64,000 bases of DNA from positions 32,514 to 96,513 of the forward strand of contig JBBATH010000017.1 of NCBI GenBank assembly GCA_040398845.1, given 5' to 3'. Shown here piece after piece: positions 1 to 8,119 of the stretch. The first letter of the stretch is position 1. Every line of letters starts with the position of its first letter. A program made the position numbers and the translations under genes. Origin of the DNA: WLND01 sp040398845. GTDB taxonomy: Bacteria; Actinomycetota; Actinomycetes; S36-B12. The notes under the pieces were generated by a model. That model searched no databases and was not told the DNA's origin. It was given only the letters and a program-made list of their open reading frames with translations.

Positions 1-53
1 AGCACTAGACCGATCGACAGGAGCACAAGCCACCCGTCGGAGGCAGACATCAT
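1..53 (-). CDS. N-terminal fragment, probable CNNM/HlyC-CorC membrane protein
   Basis: Seventeen codons are visible, reading MMSASDGWLVLLSIGLV, before the window ends. The ATG overlaps the TGA of ybeY (ATGA), so translation is probably coupled. The hydrophobic start fits the first membrane helix of a DUF21/CNNM-type transporter (HlyC/CorC family), which commonly follows phoH-ybeY in actinobacteria. The family call is inferred from position and hydrophobicity only. Confidence 0.5.
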   Translation of the reverse strand, partial: MMSASDGWLVLLSIGLV

Positions 54-517
54 GCCCGGGCTCCGTTCAGCCACTCGGCCAGGATGAGGTCCTGCAGCGC
101 GAACATTTGATCCTCGTCGTCTGGCTCTTGATGGTCGTGGCCGATGAGGTGCAAGAACCCGTGAATCATGAGGAATTGCAGCTCTTCGTCGAGTGAGCGG
201 CCCTTCTCAGCCGCCTGCACGGAGGCGAACGATGGGCACATCGCGATGTCGCCGACGATGCCCTGCTCGGGGGCCTCACCCTCGGCAGCGCTGCGAAGCT
301 CGTCCATCGGGAACGACAGGACATCGGTGGGCCCCGGCTCGTCCATCCACTCGACATGAAGATCGGTCATGCGCTCCTCGTCAACGAGGGTGATGGCGAG
401 CTCGCAATCCGGGTGGAGCCGCAGCCGATCGAGGAGGAACACCGCGAGTCGATCGAGGGCTTCGAGATCGCACGCGGCCTCACTGTCATTCGTGACCGAG
501 ATGAGCGATTGGGTCAT
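50..517 (-). CDS. ybeY: Endoribonuclease YbeY (rRNA maturation factor)
   Basis: This 155-residue protein matches the usual YbeY length. It carries the zinc-binding signature HGFLHLIGHDH near the C-terminus, with ligands His119, His123 and His129. The 'GPTDVLSFP' segment (about 62-70) is also typical. YbeY is a single-strand-specific metallo-RNase for 16S rRNA 3'-end maturation and 70S quality control in the cytoplasm. It overlaps the phoH stop by one base and the next gene by four, in the standard actinobacterial phoH-ybeY order. Confidence 0.96.
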   Translation of the reverse strand: MTQSLISVTNDSEAACDLEALDRLAVFLLDRLRLHPDCELAITLVDEERMTDLHVEWMDEPGPTDVLSFPMDELRSAAEGEAPEQGIVGDIAMCPSFASVQAAEKGRSLDEELQFLMIHGFLHLIGHDHQEPDDEDQMFALQDLILAEWLNGARA

Positions 518-1518
518 TACGCCCGTTCCGCGTCGTAGCGCTCGTAAGCCTCAACGATGCGTCCGACGAGTTTGTGGCGAACGACGTCGTGGGAGGTGAG
601 TCGGCAGAAGGCGACATCCTCAAGGCCCTCAAGGATGTCGCTGATGACGCGCAGGCCGCTTTGCACGCCGCCTGGGAGATCGACCTGCGTGACATCGCCG
701 GTGACGACGATGGTCGAGCCAAACCCGAGGCGGGTGAGGAACATTTTCATCTGCTCGGCAGAAGTGTTCTGGGCCTCGTCGAGAATGATGAAGGCGTCGT
801 TGAGGGTGCGGCCGCGCATATAGGCGAGGGGGGCGACCTCGATGGTGCCGCTGGTGATGAGGCGCGGGATCGAGTCCGGGTCGATCATGTCGTGGAGGGC
901 GTCGTAGAGCGGGCGCAGGTAGGGGTCGATCTTCTCCGACAGGGTGCCGGGGAGGAAGCCGAGTTTCTCACCCGCTTCGACGGCGGGCCTGGTGAGGACG
1001 ATTCGGTTCACCCGCTTGGCCTGCAGGGCCTGCACCGCCTTTGCGACCGCGAGGTAGGTCTTCCCGGTGCCGGCAGGCCCAATGCCGAACACGATCGTGT
1101 TGGTGTCGATGGCGTCGACGTAGCGCTTCTGGTTCAGAGTCTTCGCGCGGATCGTTCGCCCGCGGTTGCTGAGGATATTGGCGGTGAGGACGTCACTGGG
1201 CCGCGATCCCGACTGCATGAGGGAGATGCTGCGCTCGACTGACTCACCGCTGAGAGCTTGGCCGGTACGCAGCAGGGTGAGCATTTCGCCGAAGAGGGTC
1301 TCGATCATGCCGACGTCGTCTGCGCTGCCGGTGATGGTGATTTCGTTGCCGCGCAGCAGGATGTCGGCCTGTGGGAATCCGGCCTCGACAAGGCGGAGGT
1401 ACTCGTCCGATGCACCGACGAGGGCGACCATCGGCTGGGAGTTCGGGATGGTGATGCGAGCCTGCGCCTGGGGCGCATCTGATTGCGCCTGCGGCTGAGC
1501 AGATGTTGGAAGGGTCAC
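517..1518 (-). CDS. phoH: PhoH-like ATPase
   Basis: A 333-residue cytoplasmic P-loop ATPase of the PhoH family. The Walker A motif GPAGTGKT lies at about 147-154 and the Walker B motif FIILDEAQ at about 243-250. The N-terminal 120 residues contain the KH-like segment usual in actinobacterial PhoH. The exact role is unsettled, but the gene is almost always next to ybeY and is tied to RNA metabolism or stress. It sits three bases after the HIT gene and overlaps ybeY, so it belongs to the hrcA-dnaJ-rsmE-HIT-phoH-ybeY operon. Confidence 0.95.
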   Translation of the reverse strand: MTLPTSAQPQAQSDAPQAQARITIPNSQPMVALVGASDEYLRLVEAGFPQADILLRGNEITITGSADDVGMIETLFGEMLTLLRTGQALSGESVERSISLMQSGSRPSDVLTANILSNRGRTIRAKTLNQKRYVDAIDTNTIVFGIGPAGTGKTYLAVAKAVQALQAKRVNRIVLTRPAVEAGEKLGFLPGTLSEKIDPYLRPLYDALHDMIDPDSIPRLITSGTIEVAPLAYMRGRTLNDAFIILDEAQNTSAEQMKMFLTRLGFGSTIVVTGDVTQVDLPGGVQSGLRVISDILEGLEDVAFCRLTSHDVVRHKLVGRIVEAYERYDAERA

Positions 1519-1521
1519 TCG

Positions 1522-1863
1522 TTATCCCGGGGGCCAGAGGAGGTCACGTCCGCCGAGGACGTGAGCATGGACATGGAACACGGTCTGCCCGGCATCGGCA
1601 CCGGTATTAAGGACGATTCGGTAGCCACTGCTGAGGCCCTCGGCCTCGGCGACCTGCGCTGCTGCTGCAAGGAGGTGGCCTGCCAGCGCCGGGTCTGCTG
1701 CTGCGATCTCGGCAGCATTGGCATGGTGGGAGGTCGGGATAACGAGGACGTGGACCGGCGCCTGCGGGTTGAGGTCACGGAAGGCAACGATCCGGTCGGT
1801 GCGCAGGACGATGTCGGCCGGCACCTCCCCTTCGACAATTCGGCAGAACAGACATTCACTCAT
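1522..1863 (-). CDS. HIT-family nucleotide hydrolase/transferase
   Basis: A 113-residue histidine-triad protein. The triad HVHAHV is at 97-102 (His97, His99, His101), and CLFC near the N-terminus is the usual zinc-type pair of the HINT branch. HIT proteins hydrolyse nucleoside phosphoramidates or related dinucleotides in the cytoplasm. The ATG overlaps the rsmE stop by four bases and phoH follows after three bases, so it is co-transcribed with both. Confidence 0.95.
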   Translation of the reverse strand: MSECLFCRIVEGEVPADIVLRTDRIVAFRDLNPQAPVHVLVIPTSHHANAAEIAAADPALAGHLLAAAAQVAEAEGLSSGYRIVLNTGADAGQTVFHVHAHVLGGRDLLWPPG

Positions 1864-2633
1864 GCGGATGATCCTTGCATGTCAGCCGCCCGCCAGCGGG
1901 CGCTCGCCGAGATCGCTGTCACGGCGACTGCTCCGGCCAGTGAAGATCGCAGCACGCTCGGGCCGAGTCGCACCTCCAGCGCCCCAGCATCGCGCAGCCC
2001 GGCTCGCTCGTCGTCGGCCAGGCCGCCCTCAGGTCCGACCACGATAACGATCTCGCCTCCAGCAGGCAGGTGAGTGTCGGCGAGCCCCGTGGTGGCCTCC
2101 TCGTGGAGCAACAGGGCGAGGTTGGCCCCCGACACCAGCGCGCAGGCGTTGGCGAAGGAGGCAAGTTCACCGATAACGGGGGTTCGCGCACGCCGGGACT
2201 GCTTTGCCGCGGTCGCTGCTGCGGCCTGCCATTTGGCCCGTGCCTTCTCGGCCTTATCCGGCTTCCATTGCGCGATGGATCGTTGTGCGGCCCATGGGAC
2301 GATGGCATCGACTCCGACCTGGGTCATGAGGTCGACGGCAAGTTCGGCATGCTCGCCCTTCGGTAGGGCCTGGATCACCGTGAGGCGCAGCCTTGGGCAT
2401 GGTTCGTCGATAACGCTTGCGACGTCCACGTCCAACGAATCGCGACCATCGACGGAGCTGATGGTTCCGCGCACGCGCCTGCCCGCACCATCGACCACTT
2501 CGATGGACTCCCCCGGCTCCATGCGCATGACGCTCACTGAGTGCCGGGCCTCTGGCCCGACAATGGTCAGCGAGGCGCCGACCCGTGCACCGGCGAGCTC
2601 GGCGGGGGTTGCGTGGAATACGGAGGCTGTCAC
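1860..2633 (-). CDS. rsmE: 16S rRNA (uracil1498-N3)-methyltransferase RsmE
   Basis: A 257-residue SPOUT-class methyltransferase. The SAM-binding trefoil-knot motif VVGPEGGL is at about 198-205 and the C-terminal 'LGPSVLRSSLA' segment is characteristic. The conserved QSRRARTP stretch is at about 145-152. RsmE methylates U1498 of 16S rRNA on the assembled 30S subunit. It follows dnaJ with a four-base overlap, the common actinobacterial dnaJ-rsmE arrangement. Confidence 0.96.
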   Translation of the reverse strand: MTASVFHATPAELAGARVGASLTIVGPEARHSVSVMRMEPGESIEVVDGAGRRVRGTISSVDGRDSLDVDVASVIDEPCPRLRLTVIQALPKGEHAELAVDLMTQVGVDAIVPWAAQRSIAQWKPDKAEKARAKWQAAAATAAKQSRRARTPVIGELASFANACALVSGANLALLLHEEATTGLADTHLPAGGEIVIVVGPEGGLADDERAGLRDAGALEVRLGPSVLRSSLAGAVAVTAISASARWRAADMQGSSA

Positions 2634-3760
2634 TTCTGGGAGAACGCGTCCTTCAGTCGGGAGAAGAGGCCGCCCGTTGCCTCATGGGTATCGGCGCCAA
2701 CGCGGGCACCCTCCTCTGCACGCAGGGCAGCGAGTTGGCGCAAAAGTGCGGTCTGCGCATCATCGAGCTTCGTCGGGACCTCGACGAGAAGATGCACATG
2801 CAGGTCGCCCCGCGCGGGGCTGCGGAGCCGTGCCGCCCCCTTGCCACGCAGGAGAAGCACCTCGCCGGGCTGGGTGCCCGCTCGGATGTCGAGGACCTGT
2901 TCACCGTCGAGAGTGTCGAAGGTGACGGAGGTGCCAAGGGCCGCGGAGGTCATTGGGAGCGTGACGGTGCAGTGGAGTTCGTCGCCCTGCCGCTCGAACA
3001 CTGGGTTGGGGGCGACGGCGATCTCGACATAAAGATCGCCGGCCGGTCCGCCGTTCGGGCCGACCTCGCCCTCTCCGGTGAGCTGGATGCGGGTGCCGGA
3101 GTCGACACCGGGCGGGACCTGGATCGTGAGGGTGCGTCGGGTGCGCACTCGTCCGTCGCCGGCGCACTCTGGGCAGGGGTGCTGGATGGTTTGGCCGAAG
3201 CCCTGGCATTGCGGGCAGGGTCGAGCGGTCATGATCTGGCCGAGGAATGAGCGCTGCATCTGTTGGATCTCGCCGCGTCCCTTGCACATGGCGCAGGTGG
3301 TGGCCTGGCTGTTCGGGGCGGTGCCGGCCCCGGCGCAGGAGCCGCAGGCGGCCGCCGTATCCACGGTGAGGTCACGGTTGGCGCCGAAAACGGTGTCCTC
3401 GAGGGTGATCTGGATTCGGATGAGCGCATCCTGGCCCCGTCTGGCCCGAGTGCGCGGCCCACGCTGCGACCCGCCGCCGAAGAAGGCGTCCATGATGTCG
3501 CCGAAGTCGAACCCACCGCTGGACCCGCCACCCGCCGCGCGCGGATCGCCGCCCATGTCGTACATCTGGCGCTTCTCGGGGTCGCTGAGGACCTCGTAGG
3601 CCGCCGTCACCATCTTGAACCGCTCCTGATGCTCAGGGTCGGGGTTGACGTCCGGGTGCAGTTCACGGGCGAGCTTTCGGTATGCCTTCTTGATCTCCTC
3701 GGGCGAGGCATCACGGGCGACGCCGAGGAGTGCGTAGAAATCGGTGGCCACGGGACTCAC
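2630..3760 (-). CDS. dnaJ: Chaperone DnaJ (type I, DnaJ2 class)
   Basis: A 376-residue type I Hsp40. The J domain includes HPD at residues 35-37, followed by a Gly-rich linker with FGDIMDAFFGGG. The zinc-finger region (about 139-210) has four CxxCxGxG-like repeats: CGSCAGAG, CAMCKGRG, CPQCQGFG and CPECAGDG. The C-terminal substrate-binding domains are intact. It stimulates DnaK ATPase. The start overlaps the hrcA stop by four bases, so it is controlled by HrcA through the CIRCE element upstream of hrcA. Confidence 0.96.
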   Translation of the reverse strand: MSPVATDFYALLGVARDASPEEIKKAYRKLARELHPDVNPDPEHQERFKMVTAAYEVLSDPEKRQMYDMGGDPRAAGGGSSGGFDFGDIMDAFFGGGSQRGPRTRARRGQDALIRIQITLEDTVFGANRDLTVDTAAACGSCAGAGTAPNSQATTCAMCKGRGEIQQMQRSFLGQIMTARPCPQCQGFGQTIQHPCPECAGDGRVRTRRTLTIQVPPGVDSGTRIQLTGEGEVGPNGGPAGDLYVEIAVAPNPVFERQGDELHCTVTLPMTSAALGTSVTFDTLDGEQVLDIRAGTQPGEVLLLRGKGAARLRSPARGDLHVHLLVEVPTKLDDAQTALLRQLAALRAEEGARVGADTHEATGGLFSRLKDAFSQK

Positions 3761-4776
3761 TGTTCATCCAGGATGCGGCTGACGTACTGCGCTACGGCAT
3801 GCACGGCGCCCATCGTTCCGGGGTAATCCATATGCGTTGGACCGACGACGCCAAGCGACGCGACGGTCTTGTTTCCCCGGCTGTACCGGGCGGTGATGAC
3901 CGAGGTCGATTCAAGCCCCTCGACGGGATTCTCGTGCCCGATTCGCACGGTGACGCCGGTACTCATCGTCTCTTCACCAAGGAGCCGAAGAAGGACGACC
4001 TGCTCCTCGAGCGCCTCGAGCACGGGCTGGATGGCGAGCGGAAACGCCTCGCCGTAGCGAGCGAGGTGAGCAGTGCCGCCGAGGATGACACGCTCATCGA
4101 TGCGTTCGGTCATGGCGTCGAGCAGTGTTGCGACGATGGCACTGGCGAGCGGCCTGAGTTCTGGCGGGGACGAATCGGTGAAGCCTGCAACAGTGTCATC
4201 GACCCGTGCTGATGGATGACCAACAACGGCGCTGAGGAGTCGGGCTCGCAAGTCAGCGAGGGCGGACTCGTCGACCGGCCCGGAGCATTCGATGACCCGC
4301 TGCTCGACCCGGCCGGTGTTCGCGATGAGCACCATCATCACTCGGGTCGGACTCAACGAGATGAGTTCAATATGGCGAACTGTGCTCTCGGTGAGGGACG
4401 GATATTGAACGAGCGCAACCTGCCTGGTGATCTGGGCGAGGAGTCGCACGGTGCGGATCATGACGTCGTCGAGATCGACGGCAGATCCGAGGAACTCATG
4501 GATCGCGCGTCGTTCGGCAGCGCTGAGCGGCTTGACCCCCGAGAGTCGGTCGACGAAATGGCGGTAGCCGAGGTCAGTTGGCACTCGGCCGGCGCTCGTA
4601 TGCGGCTGGGCGATGTAGCCCTCATCCTCAAGTGCGGCCATGTCATTGCGGATCGTTGCCGGCGACACCCCGAGGCTGTGGCGTTCGACGAGCGCCTTTG
4701 AGCCGACCGGTTCGTGGGTGGAGACGTAGTCCTCGACGATGGCGCGGAGCACGGCGAGGCGTCGATCCTCGAGCAT
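3757..4776 (-). CDS. hrcA: Heat-inducible transcription repressor HrcA
   Basis: A 339-residue HrcA from the ATG at 4776. This start is chosen because GGAGG lies 4-8 bases upstream and because the longer frame from 4809 would begin inside the CIRCE element. The N-terminal winged helix contains VSPATIRNDMAALEDEGY and PHTSAGRVPTDLGYRHFVD, both signature HrcA segments. A GAF-like domain follows. HrcA binds CIRCE and represses class I heat-shock genes; here it heads the operon containing dnaJ, so it should be autoregulated. Confidence 0.95.
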   Translation of the reverse strand: MLEDRRLAVLRAIVEDYVSTHEPVGSKALVERHSLGVSPATIRNDMAALEDEGYIAQPHTSAGRVPTDLGYRHFVDRLSGVKPLSAAERRAIHEFLGSAVDLDDVMIRTVRLLAQITRQVALVQYPSLTESTVRHIELISLSPTRVMMVLIANTGRVEQRVIECSGPVDESALADLRARLLSAVVGHPSARVDDTVAGFTDSSPPELRPLASAIVATLLDAMTERIDERVILGGTAHLARYGEAFPLAIQPVLEALEEQVVLLRLLGEETMSTGVTVRIGHENPVEGLESTSVITARYSRGNKTVASLGVVGPTHMDYPGTMGAVHAVAQYVSRILDEQ

Positions 4777-4795
4777 TGCGCCTCCTTCCACGCCT

Positions 4796-4822
4796 TTGGC
4801 ACTCACCACGAGCGAGTGCCAA
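4796..4822. promoter_or_regulatory. CIRCE operator (HrcA-binding site)
   Basis: A perfect inverted repeat TTGGCACTC-N9-GAGTGCCAA, matching the CIRCE consensus TTAGCACTC-N9-GAGTGCTAA at 16 of 18 arm positions with both substitutions compensatory. It lies 20 bases upstream of the chosen hrcA ATG. HrcA binding here would repress hrcA-dnaJ-rsmE and the genes behind them. Confidence 0.94.
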
Positions 4823-4867
4823 GTCTACGACGAATTGGCGGAAGCGTACGACGCGGCGGCTTGCATT

Positions 4868-4897
4868 ATTCCTACTAATTCGATAGGAATTATCCTA
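4868..4897 (+). promoter_or_regulatory. AT-rich inverted repeats overlapping the TSUP gene start
   Basis: ATTCCTA (4868-4874) and TAGGAAT (4884-4890) are inverted with a 9-base spacer. TAGGA (4885-4889) and TCCTA (4893-4897) form a second overlapping dyad. The repeats cover the only SD-like AGGA and end directly before the ATG at 4898. This is a plausible operator or RNA switch; no regulator is identified. Confidence 0.4.
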
Positions 4898-5773
4898 ATG
4901 ATCGCACTTCTCCTTATTGCCCTCGCCGGATTCGGCGCCCAGCTCGTCGACGGCTCCCTCGGCATGGGCTACGGGGTGACCTCGTCCACCCTCCTCATCG
5001 CCATCGGACTCGCACCCGCCGCCGCGTCCGCATCGGTCCACTTCGCCGAACTCGGCACCACCGCGGTCAGCGCCTACTCCCACGTGCGCCTCGGCAACGT
5101 CGACAAGACCGTGCTGCGCCGAATCGCAATCCCCGGCGCGGTCGGCGCCTTCGCCGGTGCAACTGTCCTTGCCTGGCTCTCTACTCAGGCCGCCCGGCCG
5201 TGGGCCAGCGGACTCCTCCTCATCCTCGGCGTCTATGTCCTCATCAGGTTCAGTCGGCATCGCATAGTGACCCTACGCAAGGGCCGCCCGGGTACCAAGC
5301 TCCTCATCCCCCTCGGCCTCGTTGGCGGCTTTGTTGACGCTACTGGCGGCGGCGGTTGGGGGCCCGTCACGACTCCGGCCCTCATGGTGGACGGTCGGAT
5401 GGCACCGAATCGGGTTGTCGGCACGATGAACACCGCTGAGTTCGCCGTGTCCCTCGCAGCAAGCATCGGGTTCATCATCGCGCTCGGGTTCTCCGCCCTC
5501 GATTGGCGCATCCTCGTCCCACTCCTCGTCGGCGGCGTCATCGCTGCGCCGATCGCCGCCAGGGTCACCCACGTGCTCCCTATGCGGATCATGGGCGTGG
5601 CTGTTGGCGGACTCATCATCGTCACGAACAGTTACACACTCCTGCGAGCGGCGGGCACGAACGGCCAGACGCAGGGCATCGTCATGGTCTGCCTGCTAGT
5701 CGGGTGGGCAGCGGCGGTGACCATCGTGAGCGTCCAGCACCGTCGAGCGCGCGCCCTCACCAGCGCAACGTAG
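4898..5773 (+). CDS. Sulfite exporter TauE/SafE (TSUP) family permease
   Basis: A 291-residue polytopic membrane protein. The N-terminus ALLLIALAGFGAQLVDGSLG and the mid-protein GGFVDATGGGGWGPVTTPAL are the paired TSUP repeat motifs. TSUP proteins move sulfur-containing or organic anions such as sulfite or sulfoacetate. The ATG at 4898 is preferred over an in-frame start at 4739, because the longer version would cross hrcA and CIRCE. The gene is divergent from hrcA and ends eight bases before the assembly gap. Substrate is unknown. Confidence 0.87.
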   Translation: MIALLLIALAGFGAQLVDGSLGMGYGVTSSTLLIAIGLAPAAASASVHFAELGTTAVSAYSHVRLGNVDKTVLRRIAIPGAVGAFAGATVLAWLSTQAARPWASGLLLILGVYVLIRFSRHRIVTLRKGRPGTKLLIPLGLVGGFVDATGGGGWGPVTTPALMVDGRMAPNRVVGTMNTAEFAVSLAASIGFIIALGFSALDWRILVPLLVGGVIAAPIAARVTHVLPMRIMGVAVGGLIIVTNSYTLLRAAGTNGQTQGIVMVCLLVGWAAAVTIVSVQHRRARALTSAT

Positions 5774-5780
5774 GGAAGCA

Positions 5781-5880
5781 NNNNNNNNNNNNNNNNNNNN
5801 NNNNNNNNNNNNNNNNNNNNNNNNNNNNNNNNNNNNNNNNNNNNNNNNNNNNNNNNNNNNNNNNNNNNNNNNNNNNNNNN
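5781..5880. other. Assembly gap (100 N), probably of zero or negative true length
   Basis: Exactly 100 N. The 16 bases before it (5765-5780) are repeated exactly just after it (5881-5896), so the flanking contigs appear to overlap. The gap lies between the TSUP stop and a DMT transporter and does not interrupt a visible gene. Confidence 0.95.
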
Positions 5881-6030
5881 GCAACGTAGGGAAGCACTGC
5901 CTGCCCCAGTCAGCCCCTTGGGTCCTGCCTGAGTCAGATGCACCCCGAATCCCGATGAGTTGCGCTCTGACGGCCATCTCGTCCGGTTTCGGGGTGCATC
6001 TGGCCGAAACCTTGGCGAGGAGTGCGGCGA

Positions 6031-6849
6031 CTAGTACACCACCAGGCAGGTGCCGACCAGGACGATGACGAGTGCTGCCCGCTCCATCCGGGTCATCTGC
6101 TCTTTGAGCACCCCAAGCGCGAGGAGTGCCACCACGATCGGGGTCAGGGATCCGAGCACTGCCACGACGCCGATATTGCCTTCGTTCGCTGCGGTGAAGA
6201 ACGTGATCTGCCCCAGGGCGAGCGCCACTCCGGCCGCGGCCAGCGCAACGATGGCTCGCCGGGTCAGCCCGCCAAGGGATCGGGCGACGATGAACACCAT
6301 GACGATGGCGAGTGCCATCGGCGGCAGTTGCGAGGCCGCCATCGTCGCTGTCACGCTCACCCGCGAGCCGATGTCGATAATGACAACACCCATGCCCCAC
6401 GCCAGCGCAGCTAGGGCGGCGAGAACGACGGGAAGTGGCGAGGTTGGCGAGTCCGGCTGGGAGCGCATGCTCGGGACGTAGAACACGAGGAGGCCCGCGA
6501 AGATGACGCCGATCCCAACAGCCTGAACCGGCGACATCTGCTCACCCCCGAGGAATGAGAACGCCAGCGGAACGATGACGCTGGCCGATGCCACACCTGC
6601 GACAACCCCCATCTTCCCGCGTTCATAGGCCCTGAGAACGAGGACGGTGCCGGTGACATTGACGATGCCGCCCAGCACCCCGTGGCTCGCGTCCCTCGGG
6701 TCAAACACCAGGTCATGACTGAGTAACCCGACGAGCACGTACACCACGGCCGCTGAGCCCGCGCTCACCAGGATCACACTGAAAACGGCGACCTTTCCCC
6801 GCCACTGGCCGATCCCGAATGACCAAATCCCAAACAGAAGCGCGCTCAA
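6031..6849 (-). CDS. EamA/DMT-family transporter
   Basis: A 272-residue protein with about ten hydrophobic helices in two EamA repeats (roughly 1-130 and 140-272), separated by the polar stretch SQPDSPTSP. The second repeat ends with the usual E-Q motif region LGVLKEQMTRMERAALVIV. This superfamily exports or imports small metabolites; the substrate cannot be read from sequence. The listed start is a TTG. The upstream frame stays open and hydrophobic for several codons, so the true start may be slightly further out. Confidence 0.85.
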   Translation of the reverse strand: MSALLFGIWSFGIGQWRGKVAVFSVILVSAGSAAVVYVLVGLLSHDLVFDPRDASHGVLGGIVNVTGTVLVLRAYERGKMGVVAGVASASVIVPLAFSFLGGEQMSPVQAVGIGVIFAGLLVFYVPSMRSQPDSPTSPLPVVLAALAALAWGMGVVIIDIGSRVSVTATMAASQLPPMALAIVMVFIVARSLGGLTRRAIVALAAAGVALALGQITFFTAANEGNIGVVAVLGSLTPIVVALLALGVLKEQMTRMERAALVIVLVGTCLVVY

Positions 6850-6937
6850 CAGTGCAGTCAGGATGTATATCGGCCGAGCCTTCCCTTGTGGCCTTCGGTA
6901 TCGACGTAGATGTTGTCACAAGTGGCGCTCGTGGTGA

Positions 6938-8077
6938 CTACTCGATCAGTTCACGGACCAGCCGATCAGCGAGGAGGCGTCCGCCTCTGGTGAGGACGAC
7001 GGAACCATCGGCCAGCGCGGCAGCGTCAATGAGTCCCGCGTCCACGGTGCGCCCGCGCCAGCCTGCGTCGAGCACCTCGCTTGAGGCGAGCCCGTCTCGC
7101 ATTCGCAGGGCGAGCATCACTCGCTCGACGCGCTTGTCATCTTCGGTGAGGACCTCTCGGCCGCCTTCGGGGGATGTCCCCGAGGCGAGGGCATCGGCGT
7201 AGGTTCGCGGGTGCTTGGTATTCCACCACCGGACGCCAGCGACGTGGCTGTGGGCGCCCGGCCCAATGCCCCACCAGTCGTCGCTGCGCCAGTAGGCGAT
7301 GCTGTGTCGGCACTCACCGTTCGGACGCGACCAGTTCGATACCTCGTACCAATTCAGGCCCGCCTCTGCGAGTGCGTCGTCGATGATCTCGTAGCGGCTC
7401 GCAGCGATGTCGTCGTCGGGCATCGGCAGCTCGCCCCGGCCGATGCGACGGGCAAGGGGCGTGCCCTCTTCGACGATGAGCGAGTAAGCCGAGACATGGT
7501 CGACATCGGCCTCGATGACGTCGTCGAGGGTGCGGCGTAGATCGTCGTCGCTCTCACCTGGAGTCGCGTAGATGAGGTCGAGGTTTACGTGCTCGAAGCC
7601 GGCAGCGCGCGCCGCTCGTGCCATGGCCAGGCTGCGGCCCGCGGTGTGGGTCCGATCCAGTACCCGAAGCACGTGTGAGGCTGAACTTTGCATTCCGAAG
7701 GAGATCCGGGTGAAGCCTGCTGCCCGCAGGGTCTCGAGCGCGGTTTCATCGACGCTGTCGGGGTTGGCCTCCGTGGTGATTTCGGCGTCGGGTGCCATGG
7801 TGAACCCCTCGCGGATCGACGCAAGGATCTCGCCGAGGGCACTCGCGCCGAGGAGGGTCGGCGTGCCGCCGCCGAAGAACACCGTGGAGACCTCGCGGGG
7901 GCCAAGGGCTCTCGCTGCAACGGTGACCTCGCTCGCAAGCACCTCGTGGAAGGTCGCGCGCGACACGGAGTCACCGAGCTCGATTGCGGTGTAGGTGTTG
8001 AAGTCGCAGTAGCCACAGCGGCTCGCACAAAACGGCACGTGGACGTAGATCGACAGCGGCCTGACGAGTTCACTCAC
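6938..8077 (-). CDS. hemW: Radical SAM heme chaperone HemW
   Basis: A 379-residue HemW-type protein (formerly coproporphyrinogen oxidase-like). The radical-SAM CxxxCxxC motif is Cys17-Cys21-Cys24, preceded by IYVHVPFC, the HemW hallmark. FFGGGTPTLL and the C-terminal winged-helix region are present. HemW binds heme and a 4Fe-4S cluster and is thought to deliver heme to respiratory enzymes. It follows lepA on the same strand, as in many actinobacteria. The start is GTG. Confidence 0.95.
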   Translation of the reverse strand: MSELVRPLSIYVHVPFCASRCGYCDFNTYTAIELGDSVSRATFHEVLASEVTVAARALGPREVSTVFFGGGTPTLLGASALGEILASIREGFTMAPDAEITTEANPDSVDETALETLRAAGFTRISFGMQSSASHVLRVLDRTHTAGRSLAMARAARAAGFEHVNLDLIYATPGESDDDLRRTLDDVIEADVDHVSAYSLIVEEGTPLARRIGRGELPMPDDDIAASRYEIIDDALAEAGLNWYEVSNWSRPNGECRHSIAYWRSDDWWGIGPGAHSHVAGVRWWNTKHPRTYADALASGTSPEGGREVLTEDDKRVERVMLALRMRDGLASSEVLDAGWRGRTVDAGLIDAAALADGSVVLTRGGRLLADRLVRELIE

Positions 8078-8119
8078 GGCCGGCCCTTCGTTGATTACGC
8101 GTGCCTTCTACGTCGCTCG

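Noticed and set aside
574..1242. Long plus-strand frame opposite phoH
   Set aside because: It is the antisense shadow of the conserved PhoH gene and resembles no protein.
4777..4809. Upstream start of hrcA at 4809
   Set aside because: It lies within the CIRCE operator and lacks an SD; ATG 4776 has GGAGG.
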